A stretch of 64,000 nucleotides of DNA from Actinotalea alkalitolerans (GCF_023369855.1 NZ_JAMBPP010000011.1:123066-187065), one strand, 5' to 3'; shown: positions 24,547 to 35,497, counted from the first letter of the stretch. Numbers and translations: made by a program. Notes: generated from the sequence alone by a model not told the origin.

Positions 24547-24738
24547 GACGGGTCCTCCCTGGTGTCGACGCCACGATCGTGCGTCGATATGGTTGAACCG
24601 TCAATCCGATCGGGGGATTCCCGAACGTGGCGGCCATGCCGATCGAGAGTGCGTCGCTGACGTGGCATGAGGGCGGGATCGGCTCGCACGGGGTTAGGCT
24701 CGCGCCCAGCCTCGAGCGAAGGACGGACCCGCGAGACC

Positions 24739-25020
24739 ATGACCGGACGATCTGGGCCTCGCCTGCCCGGCGAGGCGGCAGGGGAGTGGGCCCTGACCCT
24801 GGGTGTCGTCGCGCTGGTCTCGTCGTTCGTCCCGATGATCGGGGAGATCGTCGCCGTGCTGACCGCGCTGCCGGCGATCACGCTGGGCGCCGTGGGGGTA
24901 CGCCGCTACGAGACCCGTCAGTCGAGTCGTCTGCTCCCGGCGGTCGCGGGCGTGGCCCTCGGTGTGCTGGCGATGATGATGATGATGTTCGTCCTCGTCG
25001 CGACGCGATTCTCGCCCTGA
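24739..25020 (+). CDS. Small DUF4190-like membrane protein
   Basis: A 93-residue protein from ATG 24739 with two or three membrane segments (WALTLGVVALVSSFVPMIG, IVAVLTALPAITLGAVGV, AGVALGVLAMMMMMFVLVA). The layout resembles DUF4190 proteins. TAGGCT near 24696 could be its -10. No function is known, and it stands alone between oppositely oriented genes. Confidence 0.65.
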   Translation: MTGRSGPRLPGEAAGEWALTLGVVALVSSFVPMIGEIVAVLTALPAITLGAVGVRRYETRQSSRLLPAVAGVALGVLAMMMMMFVLVATRFSP

Positions 25021-25051
25021 GCCCGCACGCAGGTACGTGGGCGGGCGACGG

Positions 25052-26356
25052 TCAGCCGGCCGCGTCGCCGCTGGTCGGGTTGCTGGTCGGGGGCGGGATC
25101 ACCTGGAGGCGGGTCAGCCGGTTGCCTGCGGTCTCGGTGACGACGAGGTCGTGCCGATCGACCGTGATCGAGTCCCCGACCGTGGCGACCCGGCCCAGGC
25201 GGCTGACGACGTACCCCGCGGCGGTCTCGTAGGGCCCGTCCTGGAGCTGCACGCCGGTCTGCTCGGCGAACTCCTCGATCGTGATGCTGGCATCCACGGT
25301 GAGCGTGCCGTCGGTCGAGGTCGACCGGACCGGGACGATGACGTCGTACTCGTCGCGGATGTCTCCGACCAGCTCCTCGATGAGGTCCTCGAGGGTCACG
25401 ATGCCGTCTGTGCCGCCGTACTCGTCGACGACCACGGCCAGGTGGCGGCCCTCACTCCGCATCTGCGACAGGGACGGCAGGAGGTGGGCGGTCGAGGGCA
25501 GGTGCAGGATGTCGCGCGTCAGGTCTCTGACCAGGGTGGACGGGACGGCGTCGAGCAGGTCTCGGACGTGCAGCACGCCGATGACGTCGTCGAAGTTCGC
25601 CCCGATGACCGGGTAGCGCGAGTAGGGGCGGCTCCGGACCGTCGACAGCACCTGGTCGACCCGGGTGTCGCCGACCAGGAAGGCGACCTCGCCCCGGGGG
25701 CGCATCACCTCGCCGAGGGACCGGTCTGCCGCGTCGAAGACATCGCCGAGGATCCGTCGTTCGTCGTCGGTGAGGCTCTGGTGGGCCACCACGATCTCCC
25801 TCAGCTCTTCCTCCGTCATCTCCTCGGACCTCGCGGTCGGGTCACCCCCGAGGAGGCGGACGACGGCGTTGGTCGAGACCGACAGCAGCCACACGACCGG
25901 GCGCATCACCGTGGCGAAACGGTCCAGGGCCGGTCCGACCATCTGGGCGACGGTCTGGGAACGCTGCAGCGCGAACCGCTTGGGGACCAGCTCTCCGAGC
26001 ACGAGCGACAGGTACGCGATGACGAGGGTCAAGGTGATCAGCGCGACGGTCCGCGCCGGCCCGGTGGACAGGCCGGCGCTCTCGAGCACGGGGACGAAGT
26101 CCGGTGCCAGGGTGGTGGCGCCGTAGGCGGCGGAGAAGAACCCGGCCACGGTCACGCCGATCTGGACCGCTGCCAGGAACCGGTTGGGGTCGCGGGCGAC
26201 CGATGCCACCCGCGCCCCGCGTGAACCCTGGTTCTCGAGCTGCCTGATCTGGCTCTCCCGCAGCGAGACCAGGGCGATCTCCGTACCTGCGAAGACGCCA
26301 CCGATCAGGATGAACACCAGGACCAGGCCGATGTTGAGCAGGGTGCCCTGGTCCAT
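25052..26356 (-). CDS. CNNM/CBS-domain membrane protein (hemolysin C / CorB family)
   Basis: A 434-residue protein: an N-terminal DUF21/CNNM membrane domain (LVFILIGGVFAGTEIALVSL at ~11-30 and three more segments), a CBS pair (LSTVRSRPYSRYPVIG; DGIVTLEDLIEELVGDIRDE), and a C-terminal CorC/HlyC domain. The family is linked to magnesium or cobalt efflux; hemolysis is a historic label. Its ATG shares one base with the stop of the universal stress gene (TGATG). Confidence 0.9.
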   Translation of the reverse strand: MDQGTLLNIGLVLVFILIGGVFAGTEIALVSLRESQIRQLENQGSRGARVASVARDPNRFLAAVQIGVTVAGFFSAAYGATTLAPDFVPVLESAGLSTGPARTVALITLTLVIAYLSLVLGELVPKRFALQRSQTVAQMVGPALDRFATVMRPVVWLLSVSTNAVVRLLGGDPTARSEEMTEEELREIVVAHQSLTDDERRILGDVFDAADRSLGEVMRPRGEVAFLVGDTRVDQVLSTVRSRPYSRYPVIGANFDDVIGVLHVRDLLDAVPSTLVRDLTRDILHLPSTAHLLPSLSQMRSEGRHLAVVVDEYGGTDGIVTLEDLIEELVGDIRDEYDVIVPVRSTSTDGTLTVDASITIEEFAEQTGVQLQDGPYETAAGYVVSRLGRVATVGDSITVDRHDLVVTETAGNRLTRLQVIPPPTSNPTSGDAAG

Positions 26357-27324
26357 CAGGTGCCGTCCCCTGCGGACATCGGTCGAGGGAGCGCGCTCGG
26401 ACCGGTCGGGTCATCCGCGGTCGGGCCCGGCCCCACGACCGCCACGGGGCACCGGGCGTGGCGCAGGACAGCCTGGCTCACCGAACCGAGCAGCAACCCG
26501 GCGAAGCCGCCGAGCCCCCGCGAGCCGACGACGAGCAGGCTGGCGCCGTCGGACTCGACCGCGAGCGCGTGAGCGGGGTGGTCGTTGACCAGGGCGATGG
26601 TCACGTCGACCCCCGGGTAGTGCTGCCGAACGGTCGCGAGCGAGGCCAGCAGCTGGAGGTGCTCGGCCTCGTGCAGGTCCTCGAGCGGGATCAGCAGCGA
26701 GGGGTGGACAGGCACCGGCGGCTGCCACGCCCGCACCATCGTGACGCCGAGCGACCTCCTGGCCGCGGCCGCGAACCCGAACGTCAGGGCGCGATCCGAG
26801 GCCTGCGAGCCGTCGACACCGACCACGACACGGCCCGACGACCGTGCCGACGAGGTGGCGACCGTCGGGCGCACGACGACCACGGGACAGCGTGCGTGTG
26901 CTGCGACCTGGACACCGACCGATCCGAGGAGCAGCCCGGTGAAGCCGCCGAGTCCGCGGCTGCCCAGCACCACCAGGCAGGCGTTGGTGCCTTCGTCGAG
27001 GAGCGCGGCGGCCGGCGCGCCGGTCGCGAGGCGGGTCTCGATCACGAGGTGGGGCCCGGCCGTCCGTGCGTGCTCGACGGCGTCGTCGAGGAGCCGTCGC
27101 GGACCTCCTGGCCGTGGCTCGTCGTCCGCCCCGGGTGTCGCCTCCGGATCGACGACGAGGATCGCCTGTTGGCCGACCGCGTGGATGATGCGCAGCACCC
27201 GCCCACGGGCTGTGGCCTCGGTCGCCGCCCACAGGACGGCGGCCTGCGCCGAGGACGACCCGTCGATCCCGACGACGACCGGGCCCGAGTGGTCCAGCGA
27301 GCCGACTCCCTCGTCTGCGCCCAC
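26356..27324 (-). CDS. Tandem universal stress protein
   Basis: A 322-residue cytosolic protein with two UspA domains. Each starts with VVVGxDGS and ends with an ATP-site block: GSRGLGGFTGLLLGSV near 125 and GSRGLGGFAGLLLGSV near 272. It probably binds ATP and acts in stress survival. The GTG start at 27324 keeps the frame; a nearby ATG (GATGTC) is out of frame. GGAGGG lies 12 bases upstream. It is cotranscribed with the CBS-domain gene. Confidence 0.92.
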   Translation of the reverse strand: MGADEGVGSLDHSGPVVVGIDGSSSAQAAVLWAATEATARGRVLRIIHAVGQQAILVVDPEATPGADDEPRPGGPRRLLDDAVEHARTAGPHLVIETRLATGAPAAALLDEGTNACLVVLGSRGLGGFTGLLLGSVGVQVAAHARCPVVVVRPTVATSSARSSGRVVVGVDGSQASDRALTFGFAAAARRSLGVTMVRAWQPPVPVHPSLLIPLEDLHEAEHLQLLASLATVRQHYPGVDVTIALVNDHPAHALAVESDGASLLVVGSRGLGGFAGLLLGSVSQAVLRHARCPVAVVGPGPTADDPTGPSALPRPMSAGDGT

Positions 27325-27519
27325 GACATCTGCTCCCTCCGTACCGGCTGCTCACGGGCCGGCTCTCGATCTGACCACGATGGCACGAGGGAGTCGTCGA
27401 GGGGAGCCCAAAGCAGCAAGGAGCCCACCCGCCTTTCCGGAACGGCCTCTGGGGTGCTGCCGGAGCGGGCGACGCCCTCCCGCGGCGAGGGGAAGCGCGG
27501 CGCCGCGGGATGATCAGGT

Positions 27520-29049
<1,530 letters not shown>

Positions 29050-29071
29050 CGAGCGCGCTGCGAGACGTCGG

Positions 29072-29902
29072 TCACCCGTCGGCGAGGTTCGCCACGATCT
29101 CGCGGTAGCGCGCCGTCCCCAGCTCGGTCTGCTCTCCCTTGCGGCAGAAGGCCAACGCGCCGAGCTTGCGGTGGACACGTTCGACGACGATCCGTCCGTC
29201 GACGAGCTTCGACTGCAGCGTGCCGAGCGCCTCGCTGAAGCGGCGGTCGTTCCTCGCCTGCTCGTAGTGCGACAGCGTGTGCACGTAGTGGAAGAGGTTG
29301 TAGCCGGCGAACGGGTACTCGACCTGGAGGAACAGGGTGCCGATGCCGTAGTGGCACGGGCCGAGGGGCTGTCGACTCACCCAGTGCGCGAGCAGGACCT
29401 CGACGGTCTGGGGTGGTGCGAGGCTCGCCAGCCCGGCGACCCGGAGGGCGTCGAGAGCCGCGAGGGTCGGCCCGGGGTTGCAGGCCTCCGTCTCAGGTCC
29501 TCGACCGAAGAAGTACTTGGCGCACCGCCAACCCCCGTCGGTGTGACGCGTCGACAGGAGCTGATCGAAGGTGCATTGCAGTCGCGAGTCCTCGGAATGT
29601 CCCAGGGCCGCCAGTGCCCGAGCAGCGTTGATGGTCTGGCACGGGTAGATCGTGCCCGACGGTGACACTCTGAATCGGGCGTCCTTCCGCCACGCCCGCC
29701 AGATCGCCCCGGCTGCCTCCTGGAGCACCTGATCGGTGGGATCGACGCCCAGTTCGACGAGGAGGAGCGGGGCCTCGAGCGTGGAGAACGGGCCACCCTT
29801 CGCGAGTCCCCCGTCGGGCGTCGTCCAGTGGTCCGCACCGTTGTCGTGCCGCGTCGCAAGGATCGTCTCGACGTCGGCCTGGTACCTCGCTGCCACTGCC
29901 AC
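29072..29902 (-). CDS. Terpenoid-cyclase-fold (alpha/alpha toroid) protein, unknown substrate
   Basis: A 276-residue soluble protein. Repeated helical hairpins with Trp/Gly motifs (TRHTDGGWRCAKYFFG, TRHDNGADHWTTPDGG, HWVSRQPLGPCHYGIG) resemble prenyltransferase and squalene-cyclase repeats. No DXDD motif is visible. Five or six Cys occur, including YPCQT and RCAKY. It stands alone, convergent with the kinase gene 22 bases away. A lyase, hydrolase or sensing role is possible. Confidence 0.6.
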   Translation of the reverse strand: MAVAARYQADVETILATRHDNGADHWTTPDGGLAKGGPFSTLEAPLLLVELGVDPTDQVLQEAAGAIWRAWRKDARFRVSPSGTIYPCQTINAARALAALGHSEDSRLQCTFDQLLSTRHTDGGWRCAKYFFGRGPETEACNPGPTLAALDALRVAGLASLAPPQTVEVLLAHWVSRQPLGPCHYGIGTLFLQVEYPFAGYNLFHYVHTLSHYEQARNDRRFSEALGTLQSKLVDGRIVVERVHRKLGALAFCRKGEQTELGTARYREIVANLADG

Positions 29903-30160
29903 CAGCGATCCCTCCTTCGCGAGGTGACCCGCGCCCGCCGGTCTCAGTCGACGCGACGGGCGCGGCTGCCCACCTCGTAGTGTGGCGCAGGACGGCCCAC
30001 CCGCACGCTTCTCGGCGAAGAGACCTTCAGCCTCGGTTGGCCCGCGACACAGCAGACGGGGGAGACGCGACGGGTGGTGTGGTGGAACCGCCAGCAGGGG
30101 ACGCCGCGACGAGGGCCCACCCAGGGTGGAGGACTGCGAAAGCTCGTCGTCTGCCTGGAC

Positions 30161-30868
30161 TCACAGCAGCCGGGACAGTCGTGCCTTGCTGAGGTTCTCC
30201 CGCACGATCCAGCCGACGTCGGGGTCTGGAGAGTCCAGGAGCGCGCGAAGACGCGGGAGCCCGAGCCGCGGATCGGCCGCCACCGCGACGCTCCAGCAGT
30301 AGCCGAGCCCCCTGCGCAGCACGCGGACCTCGGGACGGCGGCGTTCCTCACGTGGCCGGGCGGCCAGCGACCTGGTCACCAGCTCGCAGATGTCGACCGC
30401 GACCCGGGCTGCGTCCGGACCATCCAGCAGCCGAGGCTCGCAGACGCCGGCGACCGCCGCGCGCTGGACCAGCGGGTCGGGGTCACCGGCCCAGATCGCG
30501 CAGAGACGGAACATCCGTGCGGGGTCGGTGTCGCCGAGGCGTTGCAGAGCCATGGCCACGGCCTCACGCACCCGCCAGCGACCGTCGCTCGCGTGAGCGT
30601 GGAGCTGGTGCTCGAGGTCGCCGTCGGCACCGGCGGCACCGTCGGCAAGACGCCGACCGAGGCCGACGACTCCGCAGAACACGAGGTACTCGTCCTCTCC
30701 GGACAGGAGAGCGTCCAGCACCGACGGGTCGGCCTCCTCGGCGAGGGCCTTGGCGAGCTCGATGTTGCCGCGTGGACCCGGTAGGCCGGAGTGCTCCGAC
30801 AGGTAGGCCGGCCAGCCGGTCGACGGCAACCTCCGTAGCGAACGGCGGTACTGCTCCACCCGGTTCAT
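30161..30868 (-). CDS. HEAT-repeat protein
   Basis: A 235-residue all-helical protein. Repeats such as GRWRVREAVAMALQRLGDTD and PLVQRAAVAGVCEP follow the HEAT pattern used for protein-protein contacts. No catalytic domain is visible. The first ~40 residues (RRSLRRLPSTGWPAYLSEHS) suggest a conserved cap. It stands alone, and the 258 bases between it and the gene ending at 29902 hold no gene I can support. Confidence 0.7.
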   Translation of the reverse strand: MNRVEQYRRSLRRLPSTGWPAYLSEHSGLPGPRGNIELAKALAEEADPSVLDALLSGEDEYLVFCGVVGLGRRLADGAAGADGDLEHQLHAHASDGRWRVREAVAMALQRLGDTDPARMFRLCAIWAGDPDPLVQRAAVAGVCEPRLLDGPDAARVAVDICELVTRSLAARPREERRRPEVRVLRRGLGYCWSVAVAADPRLGLPRLRALLDSPDPDVGWIVRENLSKARLSRLL

Positions 30869-31168
30869 GGATCCACCCTGGTCCGGTGTGCGGCGAACGA
30901 CGCCCCTACGACAAGGACCCGGTCGGCACCTCGGCCGGCGACCTGTGCTTCATGAGATCCCAGGCCGTGGAGCCGCGGCCGCGAACGGTGCCCCGCGCCT
31001 GGTGGCGAGGTCGCCCTGGTGCGTCAAGCGTCATCCGGTCGACCGTGAGTCTCCAGGGACGATCGTCCTGCGCTCGTGGTCGGCCACGGGAGCCGGCCGA
31101 CGGGCATGCCCTGGTCCGGGCGTGGGCGGCACGGGAATGGCGACGGCCTCGGCGCCGTTCGGCAGGAC
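30869..31168. other. 300-base divergent intergenic region
   Basis: Lies between the HEAT-repeat gene (minus) and the drug exporter (plus). It must contain both promoters, but no good -10/-35 pair or dyad stood out. A short open stretch across it has no recognisable domain. Confidence 0.35.
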
Positions 31169-32482
31169 ATGACCACGTCGGCTCCGGCCCTCTCGCACGG
31201 CCGGGCGCGCATCAGCGCAGGCTTCGTCCTGCTGGTGTCCTCGCTCACGGCGATCGGCCCGCTGACGATCGACCTCTACCTCGCGGCCTTCCCGCAGATC
31301 ACCAGCGAGCTCGCGACCACCCCGGCCAGGGTCCAGCTCACGCTGACCGCGACGCTCGCCGGGCTGGCTCTGGGCCAGCTGCTGATCGGGTCGGTCTCGG
31401 ACGCCTACGGCCGGCGTCCTCCGCTGATCGCTGCCCTCGCCGTGTACGTCGTGGCCTCCGTCGCGATCATCGCGACGCCGTCGATCGAGGCCCTCACCGT
31501 CCTGCGCTTCGTCCAGGGCTTCTCCGGTGCGGCGGGCATGGTCGTGTCGATGGCGATGGTGCGGGACCGGTATGAGGGTGTGGCCATGGGCAAGGTCATG
31601 GCCCGGTTGATGCTCATCGTCGGTGTGGCGCCGATCCTCGCCCCGATCCTGGGGGCGCAGATGCTGCTGCTCGGCTCGTGGCGGGTCATGTTCGCCTTCC
31701 TGGCCGGGTTCGGTGTGCTGCTGCTGGTCCTGGTGCTCTTCGTCCTGCCGGAGTCGCTGCCGGTCGAGAAGCGTCGCGTCGGTGGCTCGCGGGCGGCGCT
31801 GGCCTCCTACGCGGGGCTGCTCACCGACCGGGCCTTCCTGGGTCTCGGACTGCTGTCCGGGTTCTACATCGCGGCCCTGTTCACCTACGTCTCGAGCTCG
31901 ACCTTCGTCCTGCAGGACGGGTTCGGTCTCAACGCGCAGCAGTTCGCCCTGGTCTTCGGTGCGGGGTCCCTGTCGCTGACCATCGGGAGCCAGGTCAACG
32001 GCGCACTCCTGGGTCGGGTGACCCCGGAACGCATCCTGGCGGGTGCCGTCGCGACAGGTCTCGTCTTCTCCGTCGCGCTGCTGGTGGTCACGCTCATGGG
32101 TGGAGGGCTGTGGCCGATCATCGCGCTGCTCGTCCCCATCCTGGGTACGGCCGGGTTCGTCTTCCCCTCGGTACCGGCCATCGCCCTCGCGGCGAACGCG
32201 CACCGGGCCGGGAGCGCGGCGGCGCTGCTCGGCTCGCTGCAGTTCGGCATCGGCGCTGCTATCGCCCCGGTCACCGGGCTCTTCGGCCAGACGGCGGTCG
32301 CGATGGCCGCGGTCATGGCCGGGGTCATCACGGTGGCCGCGGTGCTGCTCGTCGGTGTGCGACGGGTGTGGAGCCGGCAGGCCGACGACGCCGGGCGCGT
32401 CCAGCAGAGCGGCGTCCCCGCCGACCTCCTCGCCCTGGCCGGAGGCCCGCGACGCCCGGAGCACGCCGACGCGGTGCGCTGA
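31169..32482 (+). CDS. MFS drug exporter, Bcr/CflA family
   Basis: Proton-driven exporter of 437 residues with 12 membrane segments. The start MTTSAPALSHGRARI at 31169 was chosen because the first segment (FVLLVSSLTAIGPLTIDLYL) follows directly. DAYGRRPPLI is the loop 2-3 signature and the first half contains LRFVQGFSGAAGMVVSMAMV. Family members export bicyclomycin, chloramphenicol or sulfonamides; the real substrate is unknown. The ribosome site is weak. Confidence 0.9.
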   Translation: MTTSAPALSHGRARISAGFVLLVSSLTAIGPLTIDLYLAAFPQITSELATTPARVQLTLTATLAGLALGQLLIGSVSDAYGRRPPLIAALAVYVVASVAIIATPSIEALTVLRFVQGFSGAAGMVVSMAMVRDRYEGVAMGKVMARLMLIVGVAPILAPILGAQMLLLGSWRVMFAFLAGFGVLLLVLVLFVLPESLPVEKRRVGGSRAALASYAGLLTDRAFLGLGLLSGFYIAALFTYVSSSTFVLQDGFGLNAQQFALVFGAGSLSLTIGSQVNGALLGRVTPERILAGAVATGLVFSVALLVVTLMGGGLWPIIALLVPILGTAGFVFPSVPAIALAANAHRAGSAAALLGSLQFGIGAAIAPVTGLFGQTAVAMAAVMAGVITVAAVLLVGVRRVWSRQADDAGRVQQSGVPADLLALAGGPRRPEHADAVR

Positions 32483-32552
32483 GCGGGCCAGCTCTCAGCT
32501 GTGACCTGAGCCCACCGCTGACGAGGAGCAGGAGCAGCAGGAACGGGGTTCC

Positions 32553-33530
32553 TCAGAGGAGGTTGGGGATCTTCTGCTCCTCGGCGACGTTGGCGCGGCG
32601 GAAGCGGAGCGTCACCGCGGTCGCGATGAGCACGATGAACAACGAGTAGAGCGCCGGCACCAGGAGCACGAGCCCGAGAGCCTCGCTGTCCGCGAAGGTC
32701 AGCAGCACGATCGCGATGGCGAGCGGCCCGTTCTGGATACCGGTCTCCAGCGCGACGGTCCGGGCGTTCGCCGGGTGCAGGCGGATCGCCTTGGAGATCA
32801 GGTAGGCGGCAGTGATGCCGACCAGGCCGAGCAGCACCGAGACCGCGTACACCTGCCACGGGGTGATCGTGAGCAGGACCCAGTTCCGGGGCACCCACGT
32901 CACCAGGAGGAACACGATGAAGAAGAGGCCGACCAGGCCACCCATCAGCTCCAGCACCGCACCGATGTTCGCGCTGTAGCGGCGGATGACCATCCCGATG
33001 ACCACGGGGACGAGGAGGATCACCAGCGTCACGATGATGTTCTCGATCGGGATCTGGAGCTCGGAGTCGGGCGGCAGGAAGCGGCTGCCGTACAGCAGGA
33101 GCGCCAACGGCGTCATCACCAGAGCCCACAACGTCGAGTGGGTCGTCATCATGACGCTGAGCGCCAGGTTCCCCTTCGAGAAGTACGTGAAGATGTTCGA
33201 CGTGGTGCCGGCGGGTACCGAGCCCATCAGCAGCGCACCGATGGCCACCGGGACCGCGTACTCCTGCGGCAGCGGCAGGAGGAACACGAGGACGAGGAGG
33301 AAGGCCACGAGCGGCATGATGCCGAACTGGGTCAGCCACCCGATCACGAGGCCCTGCGGCCGCCGAAGCGCCGAGGAGAAGTCGCGCGGCGTGAGACCAG
33401 CACCCAGGCCGAACATGATGACGAAGACCAGGGCGACAAGCATGACCTGCTCGAAGTCGGTGACCACCTGATGGTCTGCCGGCGGTCCCGTGATGCCCAG
33501 CACGACCGCGAGGGGTGCGGCGCCCGTCAT
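32553..33530 (-). CDS. Bile acid:sodium symporter (BASS) family transporter
   Basis: Sodium-coupled transporter of organic anions, 325 residues with about nine segments. The start MTGAAPLAVVLG at 33530 overlaps the acyl-CoA ligase stop by 4 bases. IMFGLGAGLTPRDF and LMGSVPAGTTSNIFTYFSKG are typical BASS blocks, as is ETGIQNGPLAIAIVLLTF near the end. Coupling to the ligase suggests import of a carboxylic acid that is then activated with CoA. An inverted repeat AGGAAC-GGG-GTTCCT at its 3' end (32539-32553) may be a terminator. Confidence 0.9.
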   Translation of the reverse strand: MTGAAPLAVVLGITGPPADHQVVTDFEQVMLVALVFVIMFGLGAGLTPRDFSSALRRPQGLVIGWLTQFGIMPLVAFLLVLVFLLPLPQEYAVPVAIGALLMGSVPAGTTSNIFTYFSKGNLALSVMMTTHSTLWALVMTPLALLLYGSRFLPPDSELQIPIENIIVTLVILLVPVVIGMVIRRYSANIGAVLELMGGLVGLFFIVFLLVTWVPRNWVLLTITPWQVYAVSVLLGLVGITAAYLISKAIRLHPANARTVALETGIQNGPLAIAIVLLTFADSEALGLVLLVPALYSLFIVLIATAVTLRFRRANVAEEQKIPNLL

Positions 33531-35281
33531 GACTGCTCCGCTTCCAGGTCGGATCCTGGTGCAGGACGTGACGCGTCGACCGACGGCGGGTCGTCGCGCA
33601 GCTCTCTGCGCAGGATCTTGCCGATGTTGCTCATGGGCAGCTCGTCCCGGAACTCCACGCTCCGCGGCACCTTGTAGGCGGCGAGATGCTCGCGGCAGTA
33701 GGCAACCACCTCGGACGCACTGGGCCGAGGCTCGTCGGCGACGAGGTACGCGACGACGGACTCGCCGGTCTGCTCGTCGGGGGCACCGACGACCGCGGCG
33801 TCCCGGATCCCCGGCATGGTCGTGAGGCAGGCCTCCACCTGGGTGGGGTACACGTTGAACCCGCTCACGAGCACCATGTCCTTCTTGCGGTCGACGATCC
33901 GGAAGAAGCCGTCGGTGTCCATCTCGCCGACGTCGCCGGTGAACAGCCACCCGTCCCTGACGGTCGCGGCGGTCTCCTCCGGCTGCTGCCAGTACCCCAG
34001 CATCACCTGGGGGCCTCGGGCGACGAGCTCACCCGGCTGCCCAGGGCCCAGAGGGGTGCCGTCCTCGGCGACGCACCGGACCTCGGTCGAGGGCACCGGG
34101 ATGCCGATCGAGCCGTCCTTGATCGTGCCGCCCAGGGGGTTGAAGGTCAGCACCGGGGAGGACTCGGTCAGTCCGTACCCCTCGACGATGGGGGTGCCGG
34201 TCACCTCACGCCATCGCTCGGCGACCGAGGCGTGCAGCGCCATGCCGCCGGCCGCGGACGCGCGCAGCGAGCGTGGCGGGTGCTCGATGAACCATCGCTC
34301 GTTGAGCAGCGCGTTGAACAGCGTGTTGACGCCGGTCAGCCAGGTGATCGGGTAGTTCTCGAACGCCCGCTTGAGGTTGCTCGGGGGCCGTGGCGACGGG
34401 ATCAGGAGGTTGCGCCCGCCCAAGGTGTGGAAGCCCAGCAGGTTTACCGTGAACGCGAAGATGTGGTAGAGCGGCAGGGCGGTCAGGACCGTCTCCTCGC
34501 CGGGCCGGACGTGCGTGCCGAGCATCTGGAGCATCTGCCGCGTGTTGGTCACCAAGTTGCGGTGCGTCAGCATGGCGCCCTTCGACACCCCGGTGGTCCC
34601 GCCGGTGTACTGCAGCGCTGCGACCGTATCGAGGTCCACCTCCGCCAGGTAGGCGTCGAGATCCGCGCCGACGTGCTGCCGCTCGCGCGCCTGGGCGAGC
34701 GCAGACCGCAGCGGGGTGTGGTCCACGGCGATCTGCGGGATCGAGCGCTGCCAGTACCTCTGGGTGACCCGGATGATGCCGGCGATGACGGTGGGGAGGA
34801 ACGTGGAGATCGGCACCGTGACGACGGTCTCGACGGACGTCTTCGGCAGCACCTCGGGAAGGCGGTCGGTGAACATGTCGCTGATGAACAGCGCCCGCGC
34901 GCCCGAGTCGGCGAACTGGTGTGTCATCTCCTCGCGCTTGTACAGGGGGTTGGTGTTGACCAGCACGCAGCCTGCCTTGAGGACGCCGAAGGCGATGACC
35001 GGGTAGCTGAGGCAGTTGGGCATCTGCACCGCGACGCGGTCACCGACCTGCAGGCCGAGGACCTCGCGGAGGTAGACGGCGATCTCGTCGCTCAGCCGGT
35101 CGACCTCGCGGTAGCGCAGAGAGCCGTTCATCCCGTTGGCCATCACCTGGGTGAAGGCGATGTCGTCGCTGTACGTGCCTGCCGACCGTCGCAACAGCTC
35201 GGGCAGGTTGCGTTCGGCGACCTCTGCGATGTCCGGCCCGGTGTCGTCCGGGTAGCTCTTCACCCAAGGGAAATCGGTCAT
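33527..35281 (-). CDS. fadD: Long-chain fatty acid (or related carboxylate)-CoA ligase
   Basis: Activates a carboxylic acid with ATP and CoA. The 584-residue adenylate-forming enzyme shows the P-loop YTGGTTGVSKGAMLTHRN (~215-232), YGLTESSPV, WLFTGDVGEMDTDGFFRIVD, RKKDM and the C-terminal catalytic Lys region NIGKILRREL. It is upstream of and overlaps the BASS transporter, so its substrate may be the anion imported by that protein, not only fatty acids. Confidence 0.92.
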   Translation of the reverse strand: MTDFPWVKSYPDDTGPDIAEVAERNLPELLRRSAGTYSDDIAFTQVMANGMNGSLRYREVDRLSDEIAVYLREVLGLQVGDRVAVQMPNCLSYPVIAFGVLKAGCVLVNTNPLYKREEMTHQFADSGARALFISDMFTDRLPEVLPKTSVETVVTVPISTFLPTVIAGIIRVTQRYWQRSIPQIAVDHTPLRSALAQARERQHVGADLDAYLAEVDLDTVAALQYTGGTTGVSKGAMLTHRNLVTNTRQMLQMLGTHVRPGEETVLTALPLYHIFAFTVNLLGFHTLGGRNLLIPSPRPPSNLKRAFENYPITWLTGVNTLFNALLNERWFIEHPPRSLRASAAGGMALHASVAERWREVTGTPIVEGYGLTESSPVLTFNPLGGTIKDGSIGIPVPSTEVRCVAEDGTPLGPGQPGELVARGPQVMLGYWQQPEETAATVRDGWLFTGDVGEMDTDGFFRIVDRKKDMVLVSGFNVYPTQVEACLTTMPGIRDAAVVGAPDEQTGESVVAYLVADEPRPSASEVVAYCREHLAAYKVPRSVEFRDELPMSNIGKILRRELRDDPPSVDASRPAPGSDLEAEQS

Positions 35282-35360
35282 CAGGCCGCATCCTTACCGG
35301 GACGGGGCACCTCGTCGGCCCGTCTGGCACCGATCATCCCACGGTCCGCAGATCGGCACC

Positions 35361-35411
35361 GAACCGCTGGATCACGCGGACGGGGCCGTCCGGGCTGAGG
35401 ACCGTGACGCC
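35361..35411 (-). pseudogene. Remnant of an LLM-class oxidoreductase gene
   Basis: This 51-base stretch is identical at 45 positions to 24255-24305 inside the LLM oxidoreductase gene. On the minus strand it reads GVTVLSPDGPVRVIQRFG, against GVTVLSSDDPVRVFQRFA in the intact protein. No other part of the gene is visible around it, and a stop follows at 35334-35336. It is a decayed fragment of a duplicate or of a lost paralogue, lying between fadD and the tRNA terminator. Confidence 0.75.
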
Positions 35412-35437
35412 CGCTCCTGATGCACCTCTCTGGGCAG

Positions 35438-35477
35438 AGCAGCAAGAAGGCCGCCCCGGATCTCTCCGGAACGGCCT
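35438..35477 (-). terminator. Rho-independent terminator of the tRNA cluster
   Basis: On the minus strand the stem AGGCCGTTCCGGA pairs with TCCGGGGCGGCCT (13 pairs including two G-U) around a GAGA tetraloop (35448-35477). The T-rich tail TCTTGCTGCT follows. It lies 20 bases after the last tRNA gene, so it ends the three-tRNA transcript. Confidence 0.85.
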
Positions 35478-35497
35478 GTGACCTGCTGCGATGCTGG

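Noticed and set aside
30869..31168. Small gene in the 300-base gap before the drug exporter
   Set aside because: The open frame has no ribosome site at its start, no domain, and a biased composition like other shadow frames.
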